A stretch of DNA of 57,936 nt, from positions 1 to 57,936 of the forward strand of contig NZ_VCHX02000142.1 in the NCBI RefSeq assembly GCF_005768555.2, read 5' to 3'. This document shows positions 24,587-33,257 of this stretch, one piece after another (position 1 is the stretch's first letter; the number at the start of each line of letters is the position of its first letter). Made by a program: the position numbers and the translations under genes. The DNA is from Streptomyces sporangiiformans. GTDB lineage: Bacteria > Actinomycetota > Actinomycetes > Streptomycetales > Streptomycetaceae. Under the pieces are notes generated by a model. The model searched no databases. It was not told the origin of the DNA and saw only the letters and a list, made by a program, of their open reading frames with translations.

Positions 24587-26130
24587 TAACGCCCCAGGAA
24601 GATCGGGTTCGTGAACGCCGCCAACGGGCCCGGCAGGGACGTGATCGCCGCCTCGTGGCGGAGTTCCGCGCGTACGTACGCCGCGTACTGGGCCGTCGTC
24701 CGCCACTCGACCGTCCCCGCGCCGGAGACCGGGAGGACGGGGCTCGTGTGCAGGACGCCCTGGTCCGTGACGAAACGGGCGGTGCATCGGGGTGCGCCCG
24801 TCACTTCCAGGCGGACCGTGACGGGGTCGTCGCGGTCCACCCTCAACCGGCCGCCGATACCCGCGTGTTCGCCCTTCGGGCCGGACGCGGTGAAGCTGAG
24901 CGAGACCGCCTTGGACTCGGCGATGTACGAGCGGCCGGCGCGCAGGCCCTCCTGGATGGCCTCGCGGGTCAGGTCGTCGGCGAGGACGACCGTCTGCGGG
25001 GAGCCGACGGGGTCGGGGGCGCGGTGGGCGTCGCTGTTGCCCATCGCCGGGATCCAGTCGCGGCCGCCTTGGACCGACGCCACGAGCATGCTGTCCCAGT
25101 CCGCCAGCGACACCTCGTCGTCCGGCGTGTACGGGCCGTTCCACACCTCCACCACGTCCGCCTCGCCGAACCCGAACTTCCAGTTGCAGCCGACGCAGGT
25201 GGCGTGCGGGTGGGCCGGGACGACCAGACCTCCCGCCTGGCGGATCTGCCGCGCGTACTTGCCGAAACGGTTGTCGCGGGCCCGGTAGCGCCAGTCCACG
25301 AACGTGCCGGGCTCCGTGCCCAGCGCGACGACGTGACCGTTCCTCGTCGTCACCTCCTCGCCCAGCATGATCAGCAGTTCGCCGTCGGGATGAGGACCCG
25401 CCTGGTCGGCCCAATGGGCGTGTGCCGAATGGGTGTTGTGCTCGGAGGAGTTGATGAAGTCCAGGCCCGCGGCACGTGCGAGAGCCGCGATCTCGGCCGG
25501 GGTGCGACGGCCGTCCGAGTACCAGGAGTGCAGGTGGCAGTCGCCGCGGTACCAGGCGCGGCCGCGGCCCTTGGCCCGCGAGGGCGGGTACGTCGGCTTC
25601 ACGACCGTGCCCGGCTCGCCGTACGTGAGCGTGATGGTGATCTCGTACGAGAGTCCCTGCGGGGCCACCGTGTAGGGGCCCAGCGCGATGTACCAGGTGC
25701 CCTCGCGTACGGGCCCGGGGATATAGCCCGGCGTCGCGTCGTCGGCGCGGATGAAGAACTCCGTGCGCGCCCCGCCGGACCAGCCCCTGAAGCCCTTGCC
25801 GCCCAGTTCCGTGCCGCGCTGGTCGAACATGCCGATGTCCAGCGCGTTGCCCGCGGTGCCGGCCGGGACGGAGGGCTTGTCGTAGGTGTACGCGACCTTG
25901 ATCTCCCGTACGCCGTCCGGGACCGCGACCGGCAGATACACGAAGTCCGGCGAGCCGGTCGGCAGGGTGCCGCGCACCGTTCTCGTCTCCTGGTCGCCCG
26001 CCGCACCGGCGGCGGCATGGGCGTCGGCGTCTCTCGAGAAGCTCACGCTTCCCAACGTAAGCGCGGCGGCGGCTCCCGTCACGAACAGGGCACGTCTGCC
26101 CACTGCGTATCCGTGGTCGTCCTCGCACAT
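24586..26130 (-). CDS. Tat-exported CehA/McbA-family PHP metallohydrolase
   Basis: 514 residues, ATG with GGGAG upstream. Twin-arginine signal 'GRRALFVTGAAAALTLG' at residues 11-27, so the folded enzyme is exported. A beta-sandwich domain follows, then a PHP-type metal site: 'GDCHLHSWYSDGRRTPAEIAALARAAGLDFINSSEHNTHS', 'VVPAHPHATCVGC' and 'AMGNSDAHRAPD'. CehA/McbA members hydrolyse carbamates such as carbaryl and other esters; most Streptomyces copies have no known substrate. Four copies of a 10-bp repeat lie in its promoter region (26161-26200). Confidence 0.88.
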   Translation of the reverse strand: MCEDDHGYAVGRRALFVTGAAAALTLGSVSFSRDADAHAAAGAAGDQETRTVRGTLPTGSPDFVYLPVAVPDGVREIKVAYTYDKPSVPAGTAGNALDIGMFDQRGTELGGKGFRGWSGGARTEFFIRADDATPGYIPGPVREGTWYIALGPYTVAPQGLSYEITITLTYGEPGTVVKPTYPPSRAKGRGRAWYRGDCHLHSWYSDGRRTPAEIAALARAAGLDFINSSEHNTHSAHAHWADQAGPHPDGELLIMLGEEVTTRNGHVVALGTEPGTFVDWRYRARDNRFGKYARQIRQAGGLVVPAHPHATCVGCNWKFGFGEADVVEVWNGPYTPDDEVSLADWDSMLVASVQGGRDWIPAMGNSDAHRAPDPVGSPQTVVLADDLTREAIQEGLRAGRSYIAESKAVSLSFTASGPKGEHAGIGGRLRVDRDDPVTVRLEVTGAPRCTARFVTDQGVLHTSPVLPVSGAGTVEWRTTAQYAAYVRAELRHEAAITSLPGPLAAFTNPIFLGR

Positions 26131-26160
26131 GCTGCTGCTCCCAGGGTGTCGGGTGACATG

Positions 26161-26200
26161 GGTGGTGCAGGGTGGTGCAGGGTGGTGCAGGGTGGTGCAG
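26161..26200. repeat. Tandem repeat, 4 x GGTGGTGCAG
   Basis: Four perfect 10-bp units, followed by a degenerate fifth. The unit is close to one helical turn, so bound proteins would face one side of the DNA. It lies 31-70 bases upstream of the metallohydrolase start and between divergent genes (the other is the LLM gene at 26362). Either a regulatory array or a slippage-prone microsatellite. Confidence 0.9.
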
Positions 26201-26361
26201 GGGTGGCACGGTCAACCCTGGTATTCAGCCGTGAACTGCGGTGCAAGAAAAGGGAATCGACAGCTTTCGTTCAATCGGAGCCGCGGCCGGACGACGGCCC
26301 GCCTGCGCAGCAGCCGTCCAAGCCTTCCAAGCCGTCCAAGCCGTTCACAGAGAGGTCGCCG

Positions 26362-27207
26362 ATGCGGATCTCGACCACGATCTTCCTCACCGACGAGACG
26401 ATCAGCCCCACCCGGCTGGCCCGCGCATTGGAGCAGCGCGGCTTCGCAGGGCTGTATCTGCCCGAGCACACGCACATCCCGGTCGAGCGGACGACGCCGT
26501 ATCCCGCGGGCGGCGAGCTGCCGCCCGAGTACGGCCGCACGCTCGACCCCTTCGTCGCGCTCGGTCAGGCGGCGGCGGTCACCACGGCGCTCGGTCTTGG
26601 CACCGGCATCACCCTCGTCGCCCAGCACGACCCCATCGATCTCGCCAAGCAGATCGCGACGCTCGACCACCTCTCCGGCGGCCGCTTCACGCTCGGTGTC
26701 GGATTCGGCTGGAACGTGGAGGAGGCCGCCGACCACGGCGTCGACTGGCGTACGCGGCGGGAGCTGACCCGGGACCGGATGGCGCTGATGCGGGCGCTGT
26801 GGTCGGCGCGGCCGACGGCGTACGAAGGGGAGTTCGGGTCCGTACGAGCCAGTCACGCGCACCCCAAACCCGCACAGGAGCCGCGCGGGCCGGTCGTCGG
26901 GCCGCGGACCCTCGTCGGGGGCGCGGCCGGGCCGAAACTCTTCTCCCACATCAGTGAGTACGCGGACGGCTGGCTGCCGATCGGCGGCCGCGGACTGACC
27001 GAGTCGGTGCCGGCCCTGCGGTCCGCCTGGGCCGAGGCGGGCCGCGACCCCGAGGCGCTCGAGGTCGTGCCCTACGCCGTGCTGCCCAGCCCCGGCAAGC
27101 TCGCGCACTACGCGGACCTCGGCATCGAGGAGGTCGTGCTGCAGCTGCCGCCCGCGGGGGAGGCGGACGTACTGCGTGTGCTGGACGACTACGCGAAGTA
27201 CGTGTGA
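26362..27207 (+). CDS. F420-dependent LLM oxidoreductase (TIGR03619-like)
   Basis: 281 residues. Luciferase-like pattern with 'RISTTIFLTDETISPTRLARALEQRGF', 'LYLPEHTHIPVERTTPYPAGG', 'GTGITLVAQHDPIDLAKQIATLDHLSGGR' and 'FTLGVGFGWNVEEAADHGV'. The length and the G-x-G-x-G-W-N motif match the TIGR03619 F420-dependent family. ATG start with AGAGAGG upstream. It is 45 bases ahead of fbiC, and may be cotranscribed with it in part. Confidence 0.88.
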   Translation: MRISTTIFLTDETISPTRLARALEQRGFAGLYLPEHTHIPVERTTPYPAGGELPPEYGRTLDPFVALGQAAAVTTALGLGTGITLVAQHDPIDLAKQIATLDHLSGGRFTLGVGFGWNVEEAADHGVDWRTRRELTRDRMALMRALWSARPTAYEGEFGSVRASHAHPKPAQEPRGPVVGPRTLVGGAAGPKLFSHISEYADGWLPIGGRGLTESVPALRSAWAEAGRDPEALEVVPYAVLPSPGKLAHYADLGIEEVVLQLPPAGEADVLRVLDDYAKYV

Positions 27208-27252
27208 CGCGGCCCCCGCAGGACCTGATCAATGCGATCGTATGCTCGAAGG

Positions 27253-29838
27253 ATGACGACTTCCGCGAGCTCCGGAACCGGGCCCACCGCGAACGCCATG
27301 CGGCGGGCCCTCAAACGCGCCCGCGACGGCGTCGCGCTCGATGCCGCCGAGGCGGCCGTGCTGCTCCAGGCGCGCGGGGAGGATCTGGACGACCTCGCCG
27401 CGTCCGCCGGCCGGGTGCGGGACGTGGGCCTGGCGGCGGCGGGCCGGCCGGGGATCATCACGTACTCGAAGAGCGTCTTCATCCCGCTCACCAGGCTGTG
27501 CCGCGACAAATGCCACTACTGCACCTTCGTCACCGTGCCCGGCAAGCTGCGCCGGGCCGGCCACGGGATGTTCATGTCCCCGGACGAGGTGCTCGACATC
27601 GCCCGGCGCGGTGCCGAACTCGGCTGCAAGGAAGCCCTGATCACCCTCGGCGACAAGCCCGAGGACCGCTGGCCTGAGGCGCGCGAGTGGCTGGACGCGG
27701 AGGGGTACGACGACACCATCGCGTACGTACGGGCCATCTCGATCCGCATCCTGGAGGAGACGGGGCTGCTGCCCCACCTCAACCCGGGTGTCATGTCGTG
27801 GACCGACTTCCAGCGGCTCAAGCCCGTCGCGCCCAGCATGGGGATGATGCTGGAGACGACCGCGACGCGGCTGTGGTCCGAGCCGGGAGGCCCGCACTAC
27901 GGGTCTCCCGACAAGGAGCCGGCGGTGCGGCTGCGCGTGCTGGAGGACGCGGGGCGGTCCTCCGTCCCCTTCACCAGCGGGCTGCTGATCGGGATCGGGG
28001 AGACGTACGAGGAGCGGGCGGAGTCGCTGTTCGCGCTGCGCCGCGTCGCCCGTGCCTACCACGGCATCCAGGAGCTGATCATCCAGAACTTCCGCGCCAA
28101 GCCGGACACGGCGATGCGCGGGATGCCGGACGCGGAGCTGGACGACCTGGTCGCGACGGTCGCCGTCGCCCGGCACATCATGGGGCCGAGCGCCTGCCTC
28201 CAGGCTCCGCCGAATCTCGTCGACAGCGAGTACGGGCGGCTCATCGGCGCCGGGATCGACGACTGGGGCGGGGTCTCGCCGCTGACCATCGACCATGTGA
28301 ACCCCGAGCGGCCCTGGCCGCAGATCGAGCAGCTCGCCGAACAGTCGGCCACCGCGGGCTTCGAACTGCGTGAACGGCTGTGCGTGTACCCGGAGTTCGT
28401 ACAGCGGGGCGAGCCGTGGCTGGACCCGAGGCTGCTGCCGCACGTACGGGCGCTGGCGGATTCCGGGACAGGTCTGGCGAACCCCGATTCCGTCGTCCAG
28501 GGCCGTCCCTGGCAGGAGCCGGAGGAGGCGTTCACGGCGTCCGGCCGTACCGATCTGCACCACACCATCGACACCGACGGCCGTACGTCCGACCGCCGCG
28601 ACGACTTCGACGCCGTCTACGGCGACTGGGAGGCGCTGCGGGAGGCCGCTGCGCCCGGGATGGTGCCCGAGCGGATCGACACGGACGTACGCACGGCGCT
28701 CGCGACGGCGGCCGACGACCCGACCCGGCTGACCGACGACGAAGCGCTGGCCCTGCTGCACGCGGACGGGTCGGCACTGGACGCGCTCTGCCGTATCGCG
28801 GACGACGTCCGCAAGTCGGTGGTCGGCGACGACGTCACGTACATCGTCACCCGGAACATCAACTTCACCAACGTCTGCTACACCGGCTGCCGTTTCTGCG
28901 CCTTCGCGCAGCGCCGTAGCGACGCCGACGCGTACACGCTCTCCCTGGACCAGGTCGCCGACCGTGCCCAACAGGCGTGGGACGTGGGCGCGGTGGAGGT
29001 CTGCATGCAGGGCGGGATCCACCCCGACCTGCCCGGCACCGCCTACTTCGACATCGCGCGCGCGGTGAAGGAGCGGGTGCCGGGAATGCATGTGCACGCC
29101 TTCTCGCCGATGGAGGTCGTGAACGGCGCGACGCGCACCGGGATGTCGATCCGCGAGTGGCTGACCGCCGCGAAGGAGGCGGGCCTCGGCTCCATACCCG
29201 GCACGGCGGCCGAGATCCTCGACGACGAGGTCCGCTGGGTGCTGACGAAGGGCAAGCTGCCCACGGCGACCTGGATCGAGGTGGTGACCACCGCGCACGA
29301 GCTGGGCATCCGGTCGTCCTCGACGATGATGTACGGGCATGTGGACCAGCCCCGCCACTGGCTGGGCCACTTCCGCACGCTCGCCGGGATCCAGCAACAG
29401 ACGGGCGGCTTCACGGAGTTCGTGACCCTCCCGTTCATCCACACCAACGCGCCCGTGTACCTGGCGGGCATCGCACGCCCCGGCCCGACGATGCGTGACA
29501 ACCGCGCGGTGACGGCCATGGCCCGGCTCCTCCTGCACCCCCACATCCCCAACATCCAGACCAGCTGGGTGAAGCTGGGCACGGAGGGCGCCGCCGACAT
29601 GCTCCGCTCGGGAGCCAACGACCTCGGCGGCACCCTGATGGAGGAGACCATCTCCCGTATGGCGGGCTCCAGTTACGGCTCCTACAAGTCCGTCAAGGAC
29701 CTGATCGCGGTGGCGGAGGCGGCGGGACGTCCGGCGAAGCCCCGGACGACGTTGTACGGGGAGGTGGCGCAGGAGCGGCAGCGGGCGGCCGCCGTTTCCG
29801 ACGGGCACCTGCCGGAGCTGTTGCCCGTGCTGGAGTGA
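27253..29838 (+). CDS. fbiC: FbiC, bifunctional 7,8-didemethyl-8-hydroxy-5-deazariboflavin (FO) synthase
   Basis: 861 residues with two radical-SAM halves. The CofG-like N half has 'CRDKCHYCTF' (CX3CX2C, about residue 86); the CofH-like C half has 'CYTGCRFCAF' (CX3CX2C, about 540). Together they build FO, the deazaflavin ring of cofactor F420, from tyrosine and 5-amino-6-ribitylaminouracil. I choose ATG 27253: TATGCT at 27241-27246 is a good -10 six bases ahead, which suggests a leaderless mRNA; a longer form from 27232 is possible. It serves the F420-type oxidoreductases at 11500, 23693 and 26362. Confidence 0.97.
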   Translation: MTTSASSGTGPTANAMRRALKRARDGVALDAAEAAVLLQARGEDLDDLAASAGRVRDVGLAAAGRPGIITYSKSVFIPLTRLCRDKCHYCTFVTVPGKLRRAGHGMFMSPDEVLDIARRGAELGCKEALITLGDKPEDRWPEAREWLDAEGYDDTIAYVRAISIRILEETGLLPHLNPGVMSWTDFQRLKPVAPSMGMMLETTATRLWSEPGGPHYGSPDKEPAVRLRVLEDAGRSSVPFTSGLLIGIGETYEERAESLFALRRVARAYHGIQELIIQNFRAKPDTAMRGMPDAELDDLVATVAVARHIMGPSACLQAPPNLVDSEYGRLIGAGIDDWGGVSPLTIDHVNPERPWPQIEQLAEQSATAGFELRERLCVYPEFVQRGEPWLDPRLLPHVRALADSGTGLANPDSVVQGRPWQEPEEAFTASGRTDLHHTIDTDGRTSDRRDDFDAVYGDWEALREAAAPGMVPERIDTDVRTALATAADDPTRLTDDEALALLHADGSALDALCRIADDVRKSVVGDDVTYIVTRNINFTNVCYTGCRFCAFAQRRSDADAYTLSLDQVADRAQQAWDVGAVEVCMQGGIHPDLPGTAYFDIARAVKERVPGMHVHAFSPMEVVNGATRTGMSIREWLTAAKEAGLGSIPGTAAEILDDEVRWVLTKGKLPTATWIEVVTTAHELGIRSSSTMMYGHVDQPRHWLGHFRTLAGIQQQTGGFTEFVTLPFIHTNAPVYLAGIARPGPTMRDNRAVTAMARLLLHPHIPNIQTSWVKLGTEGAADMLRSGANDLGGTLMEETISRMAGSSYGSYKSVKDLIAVAEAAGRPAKPRTTLYGEVAQERQRAAAVSDGHLPELLPVLE

Positions 29839-29897
29839 CGGGAGTCCGCGATCACTGCCGTTGGGTGGCGAAGTGGTCCAGATCACATTCGCTGGGC

Positions 29898-29924
29898 TGT
29901 CACATCTCTCAGGGCCGTTCCGTC
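29898..29924 (+). promoter_or_regulatory. ECF41-type promoter TGTCACA-N16-CGTC
   Basis: TGTCACA at 29898-29904, exactly 16 bases, CGTC at 29921-29924, then a 37-base leader to the ATG at 29962. This is the consensus known for ECF41 sigma factors, whose typical target is exactly the kind of gene that follows (carboxymuconolactone decarboxylase-like). No sigma gene is seen in the window. Confidence 0.75.
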
Positions 29925-29961
29925 GGTGCTGTGTAACCGTCGGAACGGCAAGGAGATCACC

Positions 29962-30435
29962 ATGGACGCTCGTCTCAACTACTTCGGCAACCCCGTCGCG
30001 GCCAAGTTCGCGAGGTACATCAACTCGGCGGGCAAGGTCGTGACCGACTCGACCCTGCCGGCCACGACACAGGAACTGGTGAAGATCCGCGCCAGCCAGA
30101 TCAACGGCTGCGGCTTCTGCACCGACATGCACACCAAAGACGCCGCGCACGCCGGGGAAACGTCGGTGCGCCTGAATCTGATCGCGGCCTGGCGGGAGGC
30201 GAAGGTCTTCACCGAAGCCGAGCGGGCCGCCCTGGAACTGACGGAACAGGGCACCCGTATCGCCGACGCCGCAGGCGGTGTCACCGACGAGGCCTGGGCG
30301 AACGCCGCCAAGCACTATGACGAGGACCAGCTCACCGCCCTGGTGTCCCTCATCGCCCTCATCAACGCCTACAACCGCATGAACGTCATCATCCAGCAGC
30401 CCGCCGGCGACTACCAGCCCGGCCAGTTCGGGTAA
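29962..30435 (+). CDS. Carboxymuconolactone decarboxylase/AhpD-like protein
   Basis: 157 residues, ATG after AAGGAG. The AhpD-type redox motif is 'NGCGFCTDMHTKDA' (CxxC with following His). Members are alkylhydroperoxidase-like proteins or decarboxylases; this short form, found as the target of ECF41 sigma factors, is thought to act in redox or detoxification reactions. The promoter at 29898-29924 supports ECF41 control. A strong terminator follows at 30482. Confidence 0.93.
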   Translation: MDARLNYFGNPVAAKFARYINSAGKVVTDSTLPATTQELVKIRASQINGCGFCTDMHTKDAAHAGETSVRLNLIAAWREAKVFTEAERAALELTEQGTRIADAAGGVTDEAWANAAKHYDEDQLTALVSLIALINAYNRMNVIIQQPAGDYQPGQFG

Positions 30436-30481
30436 CCGGCATCGGCACGCTGAACCAGCTGGCCGGCTGCGCACGAAACGG

Positions 30482-30518
30482 ATCGGGGGCCTGGCACAAC
30501 CGCGCCAGGGCCCCCGAT
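30482..30518 (+). terminator. Intrinsic terminator after the AhpD-like gene
   Basis: ATCGGGGGCCTGGC, 8-base loop, GCCAGGGCCCCCGAT: 14-bp stem with one bulged base. Confidence 0.85.
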
Positions 30519-30545
30519 ACTCCTTCAACGATTGATGGAGGTGGA

Positions 30546-31127
30546 ATGTCCAACGGGACAGGTGCGAAGGCTTACTTCTCGGGATACGGCGAACGCGTCA
30601 TCCCCTTGCCGAAGGAACTCCGCCGACGTCCGGTGGTGATCGAGACATGGGGCTGGATCGCGAGCCTGGGATTCGAGGTCATCGGAGTCACGGAACCGCG
30701 CGGGCGGTATACGGAACGAGGCCTCGGTTCCTCGGGGATCGGGCGGGAGAGAGGGCACATCCTGCTCGCGCCCGGCGAGTGCGAGTCCGTGCGGATCCAG
30801 CGCGGCTGGAAGATGCGCGGACGGTGGAAGATCAGGTTTCTGGATGCGATGTCCGTCGGGGAGCTGCCCAGGGAGGCCAAAGGCGGCGTCTCACGGGTGT
30901 TCCAGCGCCCCGAGCCGGGGACCCGGCTAGCCGTGGAGTTCGGCGACAAAGGTGGGCGGCTCGCGATCTACAACGAGGAGGGCCGTTGCGTGCGGGTGCT
31001 CTGCGGGCGCAGCAATCGATTCCGGGATGTCGTTGTGGTGCCGGACGCGGCCGGGGTACTGGCGGTTGAGGGGGAGACGCTGAAGTGGGGGTCGATGTTT
31101 CCCTGGTCGCTGAAGGTACAGCCGTAG
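30546..31127 (+). CDS. Hypothetical protein, unrecognised
   Basis: 193 residues, ATG with GGAGGTGG just upstream. No domain is recognised. The sequence is basic in its first half ('RGRYTERG', 'RIQRGWKMRGRWKIRF') and strand-rich, with no signal peptide or membrane segment. Good coding statistics (G/C at third positions) and a good start favour a real gene. It stands alone between a terminator and a region of gene remnants. Confidence 0.65.
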   Translation: MSNGTGAKAYFSGYGERVIPLPKELRRRPVVIETWGWIASLGFEVIGVTEPRGRYTERGLGSSGIGRERGHILLAPGECESVRIQRGWKMRGRWKIRFLDAMSVGELPREAKGGVSRVFQRPEPGTRLAVEFGDKGGRLAIYNEEGRCVRVLCGRSNRFRDVVVVPDAAGVLAVEGETLKWGSMFPWSLKVQP

Positions 31128-31148
31128 GGAGCCTGGGAGGGCTTGCGT

Positions 31149-31268
31149 GCCGAGGGACTCGGACGGCGGCAGGAACCCCGAGAGCCATGACGGCTCGACC
31201 GGGTGACCGAAGGTCTTCGCCGCTCCTGTGGAGTTCCAGTACCCCGACTGGTTGTCAAGCGTGGCCAT
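31149..31268 (-). pseudogene. N-terminal remnant of a class I SAM-dependent methyltransferase
   Basis: From the ATG at 31268 the minus strand reads 'MATLDNQSGYWNSTGAAKTF' then 'GHPVEPSWL', the typical opening of a Streptomyces SAM methyltransferase family. After about 40 codons the similarity stops, exactly where motif I (DxGxGxG) should begin, and no such motif follows. The rest of the interval 31128-31435 holds no intact gene. In the plus strand, 'CAHETFAKVSCAACAFLEP' has a Cys spacing that could be a fragment of an integrase-type protein, but this is weak. Confidence 0.45.
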
Positions 31269-31435
31269 GACCCGCGCCGCCCAGCTCAGCGGCCAGTCGC
31301 GTACGACACGAACTGCGCCCACGAGACCTTCGCGAAGGTGAGCTGCGCGGCCTGCGCGTTCTTGGAGCCGCATCCGGACCGCATCCGGACAGTCACGCTG
31401 CGTACCGGCTTCACGGCTGTTCAGGATAGACACAC

Positions 31436-31903
31436 ATGGCCACGCTGAGTGACGTGAACAACGCAATCCACGCCACAGCCGAACCCATCGTCGCCGCCCG
31501 CGACTTCACGGTCCTGCTCTCCTCGACCCGTCGCGGCGCCCGCCTGGCCCGCCTCCTTGCGGAGCGCCAACTCGTCGAACGGGGCGCCGAATCCGAGCCC
31601 GCGCTGCACATCGTCGCCGAACTCGCCGCCAACGCCGTGCTCCACGGCTGCGTCCCGGGCCGGGACTTCCGGCTGACGCTCGTCCTCGGGCACGGGCGTC
31701 CGGACACGCTGCGTGTCGAGGTGACCGACGCCGGGGGCGACCGGCACCCCCATATCGGCGAACCGGTGGGTGACCGTGCGGAGTCGGGGCGCGGTCTGCT
31801 GCTCGTGACGGCGTTCGCGGACCGGTGGGGCGTTGTCGACGGCCCTGGGCCCGGTTGCAAGACGGTCTGGGCCGAGGTGGATCCGGAGCGTGGATCGACG
31901 TGA
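31436..31903 (+). CDS. RsbW/SpoIIAB-like ATP-binding regulator
   Basis: 155 residues with the GHKL ATPase pattern of Streptomyces anti-sigma-like proteins: N box 'HIVAELAANAVLHGCVPGRDF', G1 'VTDAGGDR' and G2 'ESGRGLLLVTAFADRWGV'. Proteins of this family bind sigma or anti-anti-sigma factors; most have no known target. The start ATG 31436 has only a weak Shine-Dalgarno (CAGGA). Stand-alone gene. Confidence 0.88.
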   Translation: MATLSDVNNAIHATAEPIVAARDFTVLLSSTRRGARLARLLAERQLVERGAESEPALHIVAELAANAVLHGCVPGRDFRLTLVLGHGRPDTLRVEVTDAGGDRHPHIGEPVGDRAESGRGLLLVTAFADRWGVVDGPGPGCKTVWAEVDPERGST

Positions 31904-32081
31904 CCCGGTCGGGCCCGATGCCAAAGAAGAAAGAACCGGGGAAAGAACCAACCCACCCCACCCAGCCCGTCATCCACCGCACCCCTGGTCACTCGGTCGG
32001 GTGATCGCGGCCAATTCAGCTGGCGAGTCGGCCAATTGGTGGGGCAGCGTCTGCCCCGACAGACAACCGCACACGTGAAAC

Positions 32082-32116
32082 GGCCCTCGCCGGGACTGCA
32101 ATCCCGAGCGAGGGCC
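32082..32116 (+). terminator. Hairpin between the ATP-binding gene and the HTH gene
   Basis: Arms GGCCCTCGC and GCGAGGGCC, with further pairing inside (CGGGA/TCCCG). It is 180 bases past one stop and 30 bases before the next start, so it can be a terminator or a leader structure of the HTH gene. Confidence 0.6.
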
Positions 32117-32145
32117 TCACCACCTAGGAAGCCAACACCTTCCCG

Positions 32146-32964
32146 ATGACTGAGCAGCACTTTAGCGCGCACGGGCGCGCCCGGACCGGCCATTCCCACC
32201 AAGGAGTCGGTCACGTCGACGAACGCCACGACGAGCAGTTCACCGTGGTCGGAAACCACCTCGCCCAGCACCCCGAGCTGTCCCTGACGGCCATCGGTCT
32301 GGCGGTTCACATCCAGTCGCTCCGCAGCGGAACGCTTGTCAGCATCAAGGCACTGGCCGCGAAATTCCCCGAGGGGGAGACGCGGATCGCCTCGGCCCTG
32401 AGGGAGCTGGAGGCGCACGGCTACCTGGCCCGCATCAAGGAGCGCCTTCCATCAGGGCGAATCGTGACGCGCACGATCTCGTACAACAAGCCCCGGACGC
32501 GTACGGCCCCTCCGCCGCCGAAGCCTCACTCAGAGTCGCCCCAGGCCCCCGCCATGCCGACACCCAGGCCCACCCCGACGCAGACCCATGACCTCCCCAC
32601 CCACCGCATCGCCCGCGACGTCCTGGCAGGCCTCCGCACCGTCGATCCCCGTCTCCACCTCGCCGAGTGCGACGTACGCCGCCTCGCCCCTGCAGTGGCG
32701 GCCTGGCTGGAACGAGGCGTCGCCCCGGACGACGTACAGCGGACGCTCTCAGCAGGGATGCCACGAGAGGGCGTACGCCACCCGGCGGGATTTCTGGCCC
32801 ATCGCCTCACCGCCCTCCTGCCCCCACCGCTCCCGCCGAAGCCGGAGGCCGAGCGCCCGGCCCCGCTCCAAAACTGCGAGGGCTGCGACCGGGCGTTCCG
32901 GGCCCCATATCAGGGCCGCTGCCGGGACTGCCGCACGGCCTGCCCGGACCGAGCGGCAGCATAG
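32146..32964 (+). CDS. Helix-turn-helix protein with C-terminal zinc-ribbon-like segment
   Basis: 272 residues. The N-terminal winged helix (about 45-110) contains 'LSLTAIGLAVHIQSL', 'SIKALAAKFPEGETRIASALRELEAHGYLAR' and 'RIVTRTISY', as in replication-initiator-like/MarR-like HTH proteins of Streptomyces. A proline-rich linker and a helical domain (150-230) follow, and the end 'NCEGCDRAFRAPYQGRCRDC' has four Cys arranged as a zinc ribbon. No strong Shine-Dalgarno is near the ATG. Function unknown; copies are common beside RsbW-like genes. Confidence 0.82.
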   Translation: MTEQHFSAHGRARTGHSHQGVGHVDERHDEQFTVVGNHLAQHPELSLTAIGLAVHIQSLRSGTLVSIKALAAKFPEGETRIASALRELEAHGYLARIKERLPSGRIVTRTISYNKPRTRTAPPPPKPHSESPQAPAMPTPRPTPTQTHDLPTHRIARDVLAGLRTVDPRLHLAECDVRRLAPAVAAWLERGVAPDDVQRTLSAGMPREGVRHPAGFLAHRLTALLPPPLPPKPEAERPAPLQNCEGCDRAFRAPYQGRCRDCRTACPDRAAA

Positions 32965-32967
32965 GAC

Positions 32968-33161
32968 ATGCCGGAAGTGAAGTCGCTCACCCAGCACCGC
33001 TTCGAGGCCACGACGAACGCGCAGCAGACCCAGAGCCTCGCGCCGCTGCGGGCCTTCGTGCATTGGAGCGCATCGTGGACGCGGGCGAACAGGAGTCGAC
33101 CGAGGCCGTCGCCGAGATCCGCGCGATCCGGACGGCGGCCGAGGCCGAGGTGGGGCTGTGA
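32968..33161 (+). pseudogene. Frameshifted small gene
   Basis: The frame from ATG 32968 reads 'LTQHRFEATTNAQQTQSLAP' and then loses sense near 33055-33062, while the frame ending at 33161 continues with 'LRALERIVDAGEQESTEAVA' and 'EIRAIRTAAEAEVGL'. Joined, they give a typical small helical Streptomyces protein whose C terminus is cut short. A one-base deletion or two-base insertion near 33058 explains the break. A sequencing error is possible. Downstream, 'WDYNPSADYIAEDPRGALRA' (about 33170-33230) is another coding-like fragment. Confidence 0.5.
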
Positions 33162-33257
33162 CGAACTGGTCCCTGGGACTACAACCCGAGTGCCGACTAC
33201 ATCGCCGAAGACCCGCGTGGCGCGTTGAGAGCCAGGGGGAGAGATCCGTCAGGAGTG

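Noticed and set aside
26161..26200. CRISPR-like array
   Set aside because: Direct 10-bp units without spacers and without cas genes; it is a simple tandem repeat.
27229..30528. 1099-codon minus-strand frame opposite fbiC
   Set aside because: Composition-driven shadow; fbiC has both radical-SAM motifs and the expected length.
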